DNA from: Streptomyces sp. NBC_01214
GTDB lineage: Bacteria > Actinomycetota > Actinomycetes > Streptomycetales > Streptomycetaceae
Direction: 5' to 3'
DNA: 64,000 nt
NCBI RefSeq assembly: GCF_026340975.1
Contig: NZ_JAPEOS010000001.1
Span: 3,939,001-4,003,000, forward strand
The stretch's first letter is position 1. Every line of letters begins with the position of its first letter. Below, one piece after another: positions 49,512 to 58,067 of the stretch. The position numbers were made by a program, and so were the translations under genes. Under the pieces are notes generated by a model that was not told the origin of the DNA, ran no database searches, and saw nothing but the letters and a program-made list of their open reading frames with translations.

Positions 49512-51044
49512 TCAGCCCGGTACCGGCACGGGCACGGGCACGGCGGCGGCGAGTTGGCCGGCCGCAGCGAAGTGCAGTCGCTCCAGCCGGGCCGCGTACG
49601 GCCAGCCGGCCGCCCGGTAGAAGCACAGGTCGCTCGGGATCGGCACGGCCCGCAGGTCGGCGGCGTGCGTTCCGTCCGGCAGCTCGGTGGCCGCCGCGAG
49701 CAGCGGGTCCGCCGAACCGGCCCACTCGCCGACCGGGGCGGGCCGCGGCCACGGCTCCCCGGTGTTGGGGAACAGCCACCGGGTGTCCCGGGCCATCCGC
49801 GCGGCGAAGTCAGGGCCCGCAGCGGCCCTCCGGGCCAGCCGTGCGAGGGTCAGCAGCAGGTCCGGCAGGGACTCGGCGAGCAGGGCCAGCTCCGGGTACT
49901 CCCGCAGGCTCTCGCCGTCGCCCGGCACGGAGACGACGTACCCCCACCGGCCGGTCGCCGGGTCGATGCGGATCTGCGCGAGGGCGTGGCCGCGCCCGTG
50001 GCCGATCCGGGCGAGCGGCCAGTACGAACCGTCACCGCCCAGCATCCGGTGCAGTTCGGGGTCCACCGCGTGCTCGGGCGCCCCGGGCAGCAGCCGCAGG
50101 GCCGGGACTCCCGCGATCGCCACTCCGCCGATCTCCCGGAGCACGGTCCGGACCTCCTCGGGGACCGGGACCGCCCAGCCGTCCATGACGGAGTCGGCGC
50201 ACCCCGCGTCGAGCACGACGAAGCCGGGGCAGCCGTCGGCCAGTTCCCGCAGCTCGGCCACCGCACGCCGGGCGGCATCGGCCGGCACGCGGTGGCGGCG
50301 CACGGCCCGGCCGAGGAAGTCCCCGCTGACCACGCTGCGCAGCAGGAGGGCCCGACCCCCACCCACGATCTGGAACTGGATTTCGCTGCTTCCGGTGTCG
50401 GCCGTGTCGTGGAAGGTGGAGAAGTACGGTTCCCAGTCCACGGCGCACGGATAGCCCGGCAGGCCGTGCAGGTCGACGAGATCGGTGAGCGGGTCGCCGC
50501 GGCCGACGAGCGCGCCGAGCTCGGCGTCGAGCCCCTGGCCCGCCTCATCCTCCTCGCCACCCTCAGCTCCCTCGGCGAGTTCGACGGTGGAGGTGGCCGG
50601 AACGGAGAACTTCCCCCGCGGCCGGTCCGCCACCCCGTCCGCGAACCGTTCGGCGAAGCCGGCGAGCCATGCGGTGAAGTCCGGTGCCTCGACGGTGACA
50701 TCGGGGTCGGACCCCCACGGGTTGACGGCGACGACGGGCCCCCAGCCGGCGCCCCCGACCCCCACGATCAGCGAGCCTTCGCCGAAGTCGGTTTCCCCCA
50801 GGGTCCAGCAGCCGTCCGTGAACACCTCACGGCCGCGCGGTCCGAAGCGGTACTCGTGGTCCTCGGTCTCCAAGCCGCCGATCTCCCGCAGGACGGCCCG
50901 CACCTCCTCGGGCACCGCCACGGCCCAGACGTCCAACTCCGCGTCCGTGAACCCGTCGAACAGCTCCAGTTCGTGCGGCCGCTCCCGCGCCAGTTCCTTC
51001 AGCGCCCGCACGGCATCCACCGCCGACGGCCCCGCCTCGTACAT
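49512..51044 (-). CDS. Duplicated SUKH (SMI1/KNR4)-like protein
   Basis: 510 residues holding two copies of one unit. The first (about 20-135) has DVWAVAVPEEVRAVLREIGG and APDFTAWLAGFAERFADGV; the second (about 255-400) has DGWAVPVPEEVRTVLREIGG. This fits the SUKH superfamily, common as immunity proteins against contact-dependent toxins and in other regulatory roles. A nuclease or toxin gene is not found nearby, so the immunity role is inference. The C-terminal roughly 100 residues end in a VPVPVPVPG tail. ATG 51044 has GGGAG upstream; no signal peptide. Confidence 0.65.
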   Translation of the reverse strand: MYEAGPSAVDAVRALKELARERPHELELFDGFTDAELDVWAVAVPEEVRAVLREIGGLETEDHEYRFGPRGREVFTDGCWTLGETDFGEGSLIVGVGGAGWGPVVAVNPWGSDPDVTVEAPDFTAWLAGFAERFADGVADRPRGKFSVPATSTVELAEGAEGGEEDEAGQGLDAELGALVGRGDPLTDLVDLHGLPGYPCAVDWEPYFSTFHDTADTGSSEIQFQIVGGGRALLLRSVVSGDFLGRAVRRHRVPADAARRAVAELRELADGCPGFVVLDAGCADSVMDGWAVPVPEEVRTVLREIGGVAIAGVPALRLLPGAPEHAVDPELHRMLGGDGSYWPLARIGHGRGHALAQIRIDPATGRWGYVVSVPGDGESLREYPELALLAESLPDLLLTLARLARRAAAGPDFAARMARDTRWLFPNTGEPWPRPAPVGEWAGSADPLLAAATELPDGTHAADLRAVPIPSDLCFYRAAGWPYAARLERLHFAAAGQLAAAVPVPVPVPG

Positions 51045-51118
51045 CTTCTTGGCTCCCCGTGTCGTCCGTTCCGCGGCTCCGAGGGTATCCCCGCGGCCGC
51101 TGCGGACCACGGCCGCCC

Positions 51119-51604
51119 TCAGCGGCAGAGGGCGACGACGGACGGATGCACGATGCCCTTGGCCGCCTCGCACAGGGAGGCCATGTCGTACGGACGCTGC
51201 GGCGCCGGCCGGGGCTTGGCCACCGTCGGCGGCCGCTTGCGGGGCTTCGCCGGGGCCGCGGTCTTCACCTGCTTGGCGGGCCGCCGGGGGCGCGGGGGCT
51301 TCGTGTCGACCCGGCGCGGGCGGTGCGGCCGTTCGGCCGCGGCCGGCGCTGGTGCCGGAGCCGGTGGCGGCCCGGCCTCCGAGACCGCGCGCGGTGCGGG
51401 CGGCGCGGGCGAGGAGGCTTCCGGCGACGTCGGGAGCGGCCCCAAGGGCAGTGCGAGGGGCGTCGGTTGCCGCTCCTGCGCACGGGCCGCCGCGGGCTCC
51501 GCCGCTCGCGGCGCGTCCGGCAGCGCGGCGGGACGCACCGTCAGGCACCCGGTGGCCAACACGAGCGCGGCAAGGGGCAGGGGCAGGGCGAGGCGCAGCT
51601 GCAT
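51119..51604 (-). CDS. Proline/alanine-rich lipoprotein, paralogue B
   Basis: 161 residues. Lipobox LATGC gives lipidated Cys20. It shares PTPLALPLGPLP in the middle and LCEAAKGIVHPSVVALC at the C terminus with the lipoprotein at 38178-38636. The middle is rich in Pro, Ala, Arg and Lys, more basic than paralogue A. The start ATG 51604 is preceded by GTACGGCAGGGTGG, very close to the same region of paralogue A, so the duplication includes the translation start region. Function unknown. Confidence 0.8.
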   Translation of the reverse strand: MQLRLALPLPLAALVLATGCLTVRPAALPDAPRAAEPAAARAQERQPTPLALPLGPLPTSPEASSPAPPAPRAVSEAGPPPAPAPAPAAAERPHRPRRVDTKPPRPRRPAKQVKTAAPAKPRKRPPTVAKPRPAPQRPYDMASLCEAAKGIVHPSVVALCR

Positions 51605-51671
51605 CCGCCCACCCTGCCGTACCGGCGCCGCGTGAGCCGAACCCATCACACGGACGGGTGACGGCGCGCGC

Positions 51672-52895
51672 TCAGGCCCGGCCACGCCCCGAGGCGGCCA
51701 GCCGGAGCACGTGTTCCACCGGGCCGCGGCGCAGCGGGCTTTCGGCCCAGATCAGCTGCCAGGCCCAGGTCAGGGCCAGGGCCGCGCCGCTGAAGGCCAA
51801 CCAGGCGGACCAGGACGCGGCGCCGTGTGCCGGACCGGCCAGCACCAGCGCGTGGACGACGTACGCGCTCAGCGCCATCGCCCCGAGCACCGTGAGCGGC
51901 CGCAGCAGGCGCGCGCCCACCCCGTGCCGTGCGGCGAGCGCGCACAGGCCGATGAGGGCGCAGCCCACCCCCGCGTTGCCCAGGGTCTCGAGCGGGGTCT
52001 GGCTGTAGGGATCGGCCACCAGCAGCCAGTCCCAGGAGGTGCTGGGCACGGCGCCGTACTGGCCTTGCAGCACCTCCCGTACGGGATCGGCCGCGGCCAG
52101 GGCCTCCGGGTGGTGGACGGAGATCGTCTCCAGCAACCGCTGTCGGGCGCCGAAGACGTGGCTCGCGAGCCACGCGGAGCCGTATCCGGCGAACGCGGCC
52201 ACCGTGCCCCACGCCGCCATCCGCCGGGCCACGGACCGCTCCCGCACCTCGCACAGCCGGGCGAGCGCCATGCCGACCAGCACGTACGGGAAGTACGTGG
52301 CCAGCGGATACGCCCCGGTGAGCAGCAGCTCCAGCAGTACCGCACCCAGCCCGGACCAACTGGCCAGATCGGCGACCTCGGGGACCAGCCCGCGCCCGGA
52401 CGCCTCGTACCCGAACACCGGGCCCAGCAGGAACGACAGCAGCGGGCCCGCCACCACCGAGACGCCCGCCACGACGGTGAGCACCGGGGTGGACAGCCGG
52501 GTGAAGGGCTCGGCCGCCAGGAAGTACACGGCGAAGAAGGCCAGGATGACCAGGATCCCGGGCCACAACGAGGCCAGCCACACGCCGAGTACGGCCAGCA
52601 GCGCGCAACGGATCAGCAGCGGGCGCCAGCGGCGCGCCCAGCCCTGCGGGCGCTGAGCCGGGTCCAGTCCGCGCTGGGCGAGGACCAGGGAGAAGCCGGC
52701 GAGCAGGGTGAAGAGGGCCGGAGCGCGCCCGTCGGCCGCGACGAGGAGGTAACCGGCGCCCTCCGGCTCCGGGCTGGGGCCGACGTGCACGGCGAACATG
52801 CCGAGGACGGCCAGTCCGCGTACGGCGTCGACCCCGGCCAGCCGGCCGCCGGACCCCGTGGCCGGGGCCGCCGCCCGCGCGCCTGCGCCCCTCAC
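51672..52895 (-). CDS. Multipass membrane protein, DUF418/HGSNAT-like acyltransferase
   Basis: 407 residues from GTG 52895, which overlaps the upstream stop as GTGA. The N terminus RLAGVDAVRGLAVLGMFAVH matches the heparan-alpha-glucosaminide acetyltransferase-like/DUF1624 start. About ten membrane helices follow. The C-terminal LRPLTVLGAMALSAYVVHAL is typical of DUF418. Such proteins are thought to acylate surface glycans. It is coupled to the gene for a peptidoglycan-binding-domain protein, so a cell-envelope role is plausible. A second GTG at 52904 is possible. Confidence 0.8.
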   Translation of the reverse strand: MRGAGARAAAPATGSGGRLAGVDAVRGLAVLGMFAVHVGPSPEPEGAGYLLVAADGRAPALFTLLAGFSLVLAQRGLDPAQRPQGWARRWRPLLIRCALLAVLGVWLASLWPGILVILAFFAVYFLAAEPFTRLSTPVLTVVAGVSVVAGPLLSFLLGPVFGYEASGRGLVPEVADLASWSGLGAVLLELLLTGAYPLATYFPYVLVGMALARLCEVRERSVARRMAAWGTVAAFAGYGSAWLASHVFGARQRLLETISVHHPEALAAADPVREVLQGQYGAVPSTSWDWLLVADPYSQTPLETLGNAGVGCALIGLCALAARHGVGARLLRPLTVLGAMALSAYVVHALVLAGPAHGAASWSAWLAFSGAALALTWAWQLIWAESPLRRGPVEHVLRLAASGRGRA

Positions 52896-53878
52896 GCGCC
52901 GCACGTCACACGGTCGCGCGGGGTGTGGCGGGTCTTCATCGTCTCCCGCCCGACCTCCTTGCCGCCCCGTACGAACACGCGGTCGACGGCCACGTCGAAG
53001 CCCTCCAGCGGGGATTGGGGCTCGCACTTCGGGCCGCCGCCGGTGCGCACGGGGGCGAGGCGGCCCCGGCCGTCGACTTTCAGGCTCAGGTGCTTGGAGG
53101 GGACGGCGGGGGAGAGGGACATCTTCCGGCCGGCGACCGCGAGGGTGACGGGGGCCGACAGCGCCGGCTCGGCGAATTCCTTCAGGGCCCGGTCGGTCTC
53201 CGGCCGGCCCACCTTCGGCTCGGTCCGCCCAACGGGCAGGGCGAGCGGTTCGGTTCCGCCGCCCGGGTCCGAGGTGCGCGGGTAGCCGGTGCGCAGGGCG
53301 TCCAGCGAGCCGTCCACGTCGACGGCGATCCCCGTGGCCGGGGCGACCGCCCAGGCCTTGCCCTGGGCGAAGGTGACGGAGCCCTCCCGGGCCCGCACCC
53401 CGGTCTTCTTCCCGGTGCCGTCCAGGGCGGCGCGGGCCGCCTTCTCGTCGAGGCGGACCACCGGGGCCAGATCGGGATCACCGGAGGCGAAGAGCCGGCC
53501 GATCACGGTGAGCGGGTCGGAACCGGTGCGTGCGGCCCGGTCGGCTGTCGCGGCGCTGTCCAGGGACAGGCCGAGCGCCGCCGGGTCGGCCCGCTCGGTG
53601 CGCTCGCCGATCCGCAGCGCGACCGGGGCCGCGGCGACCGGGCCGAGCGCACGGTCGAGGGTCTGCCGGGCCTCGTCCCGGCTCATCCCGCCCATGGCGA
53701 CGCCGCGGACCTTCGTTCCCGCGGCGACCTCCTCACCGGTGAGGAGCAGCCCGGCGGCGTACGGCCCGCCGAAGCCGACGGCCGCGGCGCCCGCGGCCGC
53801 GCCGGCGATCCCCGTCGCGGTCCACCTCCTGCCGGGTTCCGCCGGGGTGCCGGTGCCCGTGGGGGAGGCGCGTCGCAT
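52892..53878 (-). CDS. Membrane-anchored protein with YoaR/PG_binding_4-like domains
   Basis: 328 residues. One N-terminal membrane segment (about 20-47, GIAGAAAGAAAVGFGGPYAA) follows a short cytoplasmic stretch. Two domains of the peptidoglycan-binding YoaR type appear, marked by TGEEVAAGTKVRGVAMGGMS (first) and LDEKAARAALDG (second). The VanW domain usually found after them is not present; the C terminus ends with HTPRDRVTCGA. ATG 53878 has AGGAGAG upstream. The stop overlaps the membrane acyltransferase start, so both form one operon. Confidence 0.8.
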   Translation of the reverse strand: MRRASPTGTGTPAEPGRRWTATGIAGAAAGAAAVGFGGPYAAGLLLTGEEVAAGTKVRGVAMGGMSRDEARQTLDRALGPVAAAPVALRIGERTERADPAALGLSLDSAATADRAARTGSDPLTVIGRLFASGDPDLAPVVRLDEKAARAALDGTGKKTGVRAREGSVTFAQGKAWAVAPATGIAVDVDGSLDALRTGYPRTSDPGGGTEPLALPVGRTEPKVGRPETDRALKEFAEPALSAPVTLAVAGRKMSLSPAVPSKHLSLKVDGRGRLAPVRTGGGPKCEPQSPLEGFDVAVDRVFVRGGKEVGRETMKTRHTPRDRVTCGA

Positions 53879-53893
53879 GTGGGGGTCTCTCCT

Positions 53894-53920
53894 GGGTCCG
53901 TCGGGTCCGTCGGGTCCGTC
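53894..53920. repeat. 9-bp tandem repeat, three copies
   Basis: GGGTCCGTC occurs three times (53894, 53903, 53912). It lies just upstream of the YoaR-like gene, on its 5' side, close to its Shine-Dalgarno. Confidence 0.8.
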
Positions 53921-54028
53921 GCGTTCGTGCGGTGCCTGAAAGCTGGTCGGACCGACGGCTTTCACGCCGCCAGTCCGCATCCGGAACGTACCAGGGAGTA
54001 CATAACCAAGTAATAAGGAGGTATAGGG

Positions 54029-54148
54029 GTGGCAAAGACGTTGCGTGTCGGAGAGGGCGGGCGGGGCGCCGTAACCCGGGGACCGTGCCCGCTGTTGCAC
54101 AGGCCGGCAGGTCCACCCACGGTGAACGGAGTCCGATGCCGCAGCTGA
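54029..54148 (+). CDS. Possible leader ORF before the NUDIX gene
   Basis: 39 codons from GTG 54029 with AAGGAGG about 8 nt upstream, the strongest Shine-Dalgarno in this part. It ends at TGA 54146-54148, overlapping the NUDIX start at 54136. The AT-rich stretch before it (TACATAACCAAGTAATAAGG) is unusual for the window and probably holds the promoter. The encoded peptide (AKTLRVGEGG then Arg/Pro/Gly-rich) is not recognised. It could couple translation of the NUDIX gene. Confidence 0.4.
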   Translation: MAKTLRVGEGGRGAVTRGPCPLLHRPAGPPTVNGVRCRS

Positions 54149-55182
54149 CCGACCAGGGCGCGATCGACGAACACGACGCGATCGACGAACACGAGCGGGA
54201 GCGGACGGGAACCTGGATGACCCCGGCGGAGTACGGGGCCTCGCGGGCCGCCGTGTGGACCGCGGCCGTCGTCCTCGTCACCGACACCCGCGGCCGGATC
54301 CTCGTCCAGAGCGTCGACTACCGTGCCGACCGGCTGCTCCCCGGCGGGGCCGTGGACGCCGGCGAGGCGCCGTCCGCGGCGGCCGCCCGGGAGCTGCGCG
54401 AGGAACTCGGCGTCGACGGACGCTACCCGCGCGGCCTCGCCGTGGACTGGATCCCGGCCGACACCCCCGGCTTCCCGCCCGAGATGCGCTTCCCCGGCGA
54501 GATCCTGCACGTCTACGACGGCGGTACCTGGACCCCCGACCGGATCGAGGCCGTCCGACTCCCGGCCCAGGAGATCACCGCCATCCACTTCGCCGAACCG
54601 GCCGACCTGCCCGCCCTGATGGACCACGGCGACGCCCGCCGCGCACTGTCCGCCCTGCGCGCCCGCATCAACGGCTCCGGTGCCGCCCTCCTCGAGGACG
54701 GCCGCCCCACCGCACCGACCGCCCTCGACCGGCTCGGGGTCCTGCGCACCCGGCGGATCCCGCAGCACGGTGCCTGGCACCCGGGTCCGGTACCGGCGCG
54801 GCTGCCCGTACGGGACCGGTCGGCCTGGCTCTTCGCCCCCGACGGCCGGGTCCTGGTGCTGATCTCCCGGGCCACCGGCGCCGCCCACCTCCCGCCCCCG
54901 ACGGCCGCAGCCACCGAGGACGCCGCCCCGCTCGGCTACCGGCACGGCGAAGAGGGCGCCCACGCCCGCACCACGGCCCGCCTCACCGGCCTCCCCCCGG
55001 GCACGGACCCGGAGTACGCACGCCTGCTGGCCACCCCCGAACAGGTCCGCGAACTGAGCGACTGGGGACGGGCGGGCGCCGACGAACTCGCGGCGGTCCA
55101 CGCCGCCCGCGCCCGTTTCGGCCTCCCCGTCCCCGCCCGCACCCCACCCACGGAACTCCCCGGGGAGGACGCTCGCCGGTGA
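54136..55182 (+). CDS. NUDIX hydrolase with a degenerate second half
   Basis: 348 residues. The Nudix box is GGAVDAGEAPSAAAARELRE followed by ELGV (about 72-95), with the essential REL-REE and Gly residues. Such enzymes hydrolyse nucleoside diphosphates linked to another group. The C-terminal half (about 195-340) has SAWLFAPDGRVLVLISRATG but no second Nudix box, so it looks like a decayed duplicate. An 18-bp direct repeat (54160-54195) encodes AIDEHD then AIDEHE near the N terminus. The start overlaps a leader ORF. Confidence 0.85.
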   Translation: MPQLTDQGAIDEHDAIDEHERERTGTWMTPAEYGASRAAVWTAAVVLVTDTRGRILVQSVDYRADRLLPGGAVDAGEAPSAAAARELREELGVDGRYPRGLAVDWIPADTPGFPPEMRFPGEILHVYDGGTWTPDRIEAVRLPAQEITAIHFAEPADLPALMDHGDARRALSALRARINGSGAALLEDGRPTAPTALDRLGVLRTRRIPQHGAWHPGPVPARLPVRDRSAWLFAPDGRVLVLISRATGAAHLPPPTAAATEDAAPLGYRHGEEGAHARTTARLTGLPPGTDPEYARLLATPEQVRELSDWGRAGADELAAVHAARARFGLPVPARTPPTELPGEDARR

Positions 55183-55217
55183 AGTGTCGGCGGCGCCGGC
55201 CTGGCGTTGCCGGGGGC

Positions 55218-55264
55218 GCTGTCAGTGGGCTGTCAGTGGCGCTGTCAGTGGCGCCGTCAGTGGC
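55218..55264. repeat. 12-bp tandem repeat, about four copies
   Basis: The unit GCTGTCAGTGGC is repeated head to tail (55218, 55229, 55241, 55253), the first one base short and the last with one change. It lies 20 nt before the start at 55284, where a promoter or ribosome site is expected. Confidence 0.85.
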
Positions 55265-55283
55265 GCCCCCTACCGTCGACCAC

Positions 55284-55892
55284 ATGGGTTTCACGAGCGC
55301 CTGGTCGATCAGCTGCCACGAGGACTCCGTGATCGCGGACCTCGCGCCGCGGACGGCGGCGGCCATCGAGGCCGACCGCACGTGCCCGCGGGCCCGCCGC
55401 CGTTGGGCGGCCTGGCAGCGTGCCCCGCTCCCCGACCACCGCACCTGGTGGACGTGCACCCCGGCCGAGGACGAGGCGATCCGCTCCTTCCAGGACCTGA
55501 CCCGTCCCGGCCGCCACGTCGACGACCTGTGCGCGTTCCCGTTCGTGGACGACGTCTGGGAGCGACAGCCGGACCAGGAGCTGATGTTCGTGTCGGTGCA
55601 CGGCAAGGCGTACCCGGTCAGCGCACTGTTCCACGCCGTCGGCCCCGAGCGCGCGGCCCTGCTGCCCGGCTGGTGCGGGAACTTCCTGCTGACCGCAGCC
55701 GGAGCACGGCGGGCACTGCCCGCGGTGGAGCGGGCCCTCGGATTCGGCCCGGCGGAGCGGGTGCGGGCGCAGGAGCAGGTCTGGCTGGACCACGAGCCCC
55801 GCGAAAGCGTCCTGGACGGCCCGCTCCGTGTGTGGCGGGCCGCGGTGCAGGCCGGCCTCGGGCTGTGCGGGCTGGCCTTCCACGTGTACTGA
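55284..55892 (+). CDS. Hypothetical cytoplasmic protein
   Basis: 202 residues from ATG 55284. Reads MGFTSAWSISCHEDSVIADL, then WWTCTPAEDEAIRSFQDLTR, LMFVSVHGKAYPVSALFHAV and VERALGFGPAERVRAQEQVW. Mixed alpha/beta, no signal peptide or membrane helix, several Cys, many Trp. I do not recognise the family. It lies between the tandem repeat array and an SRPBCC gene; the gap to the latter is 70 nt, so they may be co-transcribed. Confidence 0.65.
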   Translation: MGFTSAWSISCHEDSVIADLAPRTAAAIEADRTCPRARRRWAAWQRAPLPDHRTWWTCTPAEDEAIRSFQDLTRPGRHVDDLCAFPFVDDVWERQPDQELMFVSVHGKAYPVSALFHAVGPERAALLPGWCGNFLLTAAGARRALPAVERALGFGPAERVRAQEQVWLDHEPRESVLDGPLRVWRAAVQAGLGLCGLAFHVY

Positions 55893-55962
55893 CCCGCCCC
55901 GCGGCCACCGCCATGATCGGGAAATCCGGCGTCCGCGGTCCGTGGTCCCGCAGCATGGGGCC

Positions 55963-56466
55963 ATGAGCGACAGCGCGATCACCTACACCCTGTACATCCA
56001 GGCCGATCCCGCCAGGGTCTGGCAGGCCCTCACCGAGCCCGCCTTCACCCGCCGGTACTGGGGCCTGAGCTTCGAGACCGACTGGGCGGTGGGCTCGCCG
56101 ATGGCCTGGGTCGAGCGGGGGGCCCGTACCAGCGACCCCGAGCAGGTGGTCCTCGACTGCGTCCCGGACCGCCTGCTCTCCTACACCTGGCACACCTTCA
56201 CCCCGCAGTGGGCGGCCTCGGTCGGGATCGGCGAAGAACTGCGGGCCGAACTGGCGAAGGAGCGCCGTACGAAGGTGACGTACGAGATCGAGCCCGTCGG
56301 CGACACCCTCGCACGGCTGACCATCCTGCACGAGGACTTCGAACCCGGCGGAACGCTGATCGGCATGTGCGGACGGGCCTGGCCGATGCTCGCGTCCAGC
56401 CTCAAGACCCTGCTGGAGACTGGGGCTCCGCTGCCGGAGGCGGACCAGGAGGCGGGCGAGGGCTGA
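55963..56466 (+). CDS. SRPBCC (AHSA1/START-like) protein
   Basis: 167 residues with the AHSA1 pattern: ITYTLYIQADPARVWQALTE, PAFTRRYWGLSFETDWAVGS, VVLDCVPDRLLSYTWHTF, TRLTILHEDF-type strand (ARLTILHEDFEPG) and the C-terminal helix WPMLASSLKTLLETG. The fold encloses a hydrophobic cavity that binds lipids or small ligands. Start at ATG 55963 with weak upstream GGGG. Confidence 0.88.
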   Translation: MSDSAITYTLYIQADPARVWQALTEPAFTRRYWGLSFETDWAVGSPMAWVERGARTSDPEQVVLDCVPDRLLSYTWHTFTPQWAASVGIGEELRAELAKERRTKVTYEIEPVGDTLARLTILHEDFEPGGTLIGMCGRAWPMLASSLKTLLETGAPLPEADQEAGEG

Positions 56467-56628
56467 AGCGTGATGCGGAGGGCCGGTACGCGTCCGCGTC
56501 CGCGCCCCCGGGCGTCCCGAACGGCCCGGCCCTCCCCGGTCCCCCTCCCCGCTCCCCCCCTCCCCGGCCCAACCGCCCTGCCCCGCACCTGAGATCATGT
56601 GTACCGACCACGAATCAGGAGCGCAGAC

Positions 56629-57363
56629 ATGGCACTGGAGCACCACCGCGTTGTCATCACGGCCGCCGGCCGCGACTTCGGGCGCACCCTCGCCCTTCGT
56701 TTCGCGAGCGAGGGCGCCGAGGTCCACCTCTCCGCCCGCACCCTCGAAGCCGCCGAGCGCGTCCGCGAGGAGATCCGCGCCCAGGGCCACGACGCGGACC
56801 GCGTCCACGCCTACGCCTGCGACCTCACCGATCCCGCGTCCGTACGGGAGTTCGCCGCCGCGGTCGCCGCCCGCACCGACCACGTGGACGTGCTCGTCAA
56901 CAACGGCTCCCGCTACCAGCACGGCACGGACCTGCTGTCCGCGTCCGACGAGGACGTGACCGACACCCTCGCCTCCGGCGCCACCGGCACCGTCCTGGCC
57001 ACCAAGGCCTTCCTCCCGCTGCTCCTGAAGTCGACCAAGCCGGACATCGTCACCATGGTCTCCGGCTGCGGGGAGACCGGCCACCACCGTTCCGACGCCC
57101 ACGCCGCCTTCTACGCGGCCAAGAGCGCCCAGGCCGGTTTCACCGAGATCCTCTCCCGCAGGCTGCGCGACCAGGGCGTCCGCGTCATCTCCCTCTACCC
57201 GCCGGACTTCGACAACCACGACCCGCTGTCGGAGTCCTGGGAGGGCGCGCCGCGCACGGCGAAGGACCCGCTCACCTCGCAATCACTGGTGGACTGCATC
57301 TTCTTCGCGATCGGCCAGCCCCGCGACTGTTTCATCAAGTCGTTCCACTTCGAGCAGGTCTGA
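56629..57363 (+). CDS. Short-chain dehydrogenase/reductase
   Basis: 244 residues. It begins HHRVVITAAGRDFGRTLALR, where the usual TGxxxGIG is altered to TAAGRDFGR. VLVNNGS and the YAAKSAQAG (YxxxK) are present, with VSGCGE in the Ser position. The altered glycine motif is unusual and may change cofactor binding. AGGAG lies 7 nt before ATG 56629. The next gene starts 5 nt after its stop, so they form an operon. Confidence 0.85.
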   Translation: MALEHHRVVITAAGRDFGRTLALRFASEGAEVHLSARTLEAAERVREEIRAQGHDADRVHAYACDLTDPASVREFAAAVAARTDHVDVLVNNGSRYQHGTDLLSASDEDVTDTLASGATGTVLATKAFLPLLLKSTKPDIVTMVSGCGETGHHRSDAHAAFYAAKSAQAGFTEILSRRLRDQGVRVISLYPPDFDNHDPLSESWEGAPRTAKDPLTSQSLVDCIFFAIGQPRDCFIKSFHFEQV

Positions 57364-57368
57364 CGGTC

Positions 57369-58016
57369 ATGGGGCGGACGTTGACCGAGATCCTGGACGC
57401 TGCCGCCGAGGGGCGTTTCCCGCCCCCTGACGGCCGCACGACCGTGGTCCCGCAGGAACACCGGCGCGACGCGGGCGTCATCGCCTTCACCGCACACTCC
57501 GTGGTGTTCACGGACGAGGACCCGGACTGGGTCCGCGCCACCCTCGCCGCCCTCGACTGCGACGCGCTGGCCGCCACCATGAACCCCCGGTTCCTGGCCG
57601 CGCTGCTCGACCGCACGGGACGCGGCACCGACACGATCGACCTGCTCACCGTCGCCGGTCCGCTGCCCGGCGCACCGGCACTGGAGCTCGTGGAGACGAC
57701 CGACCCCGACCACCCGCGCGTGCGCAGGGCCCTGCGCCGCCGCCACGACGTACGGATCTGGTCGGCGGCCGGGGGAGTCCTCGTCCTCGGCCGTGGAGTC
57801 GCGGGCCGCTGGGAGGCGGCGGTCGAGGTCGACGAGGGCGTGCGCCACCGCGGACTGGGCCGGGAGCTGGCCCGTGCCGCCCGCCACCTCGTCCCCGACG
57901 GGCAGCCGGTCTGGTCCCAACAGGCCACCGGGAACGCGCGCAGCATCCGAGCCTTCCAGGCCGCGGGCTACCGACCGGTCGGTGCGGAGGCCCTGATGCT
58001 GGCTCCGCACTGCTGA
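57369..58016 (+). CDS. GNAT acetyltransferase
   Basis: 215 residues. The C-terminal GNAT core is clear: WEAAVEVDEGVRHRGLGREL (acetyl-CoA loop RHRGLGREL, about 150-165) and QQATGNARSIRAFQAAGYRPV. The N-terminal half (GVIAFTAHSVVFTDEDPDWV) is less typical and may bind the substrate. It follows the SDR by 5 nt, so both are likely from one transcript. Confidence 0.85.
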   Translation: MGRTLTEILDAAAEGRFPPPDGRTTVVPQEHRRDAGVIAFTAHSVVFTDEDPDWVRATLAALDCDALAATMNPRFLAALLDRTGRGTDTIDLLTVAGPLPGAPALELVETTDPDHPRVRRALRRRHDVRIWSAAGGVLVLGRGVAGRWEAAVEVDEGVRHRGLGRELARAARHLVPDGQPVWSQQATGNARSIRAFQAAGYRPVGAEALMLAPHC

Positions 58017-58067
58017 ACAGGCGCTGACGGCACCCTGACCGCCGGCTGCTCGTGGTGATCGTGTGGA

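Noticed and set aside
52892..53878. VanW vancomycin-resistance protein
   Set aside because: Only YoaR-type peptidoglycan-binding domains are seen; the VanW domain is absent.
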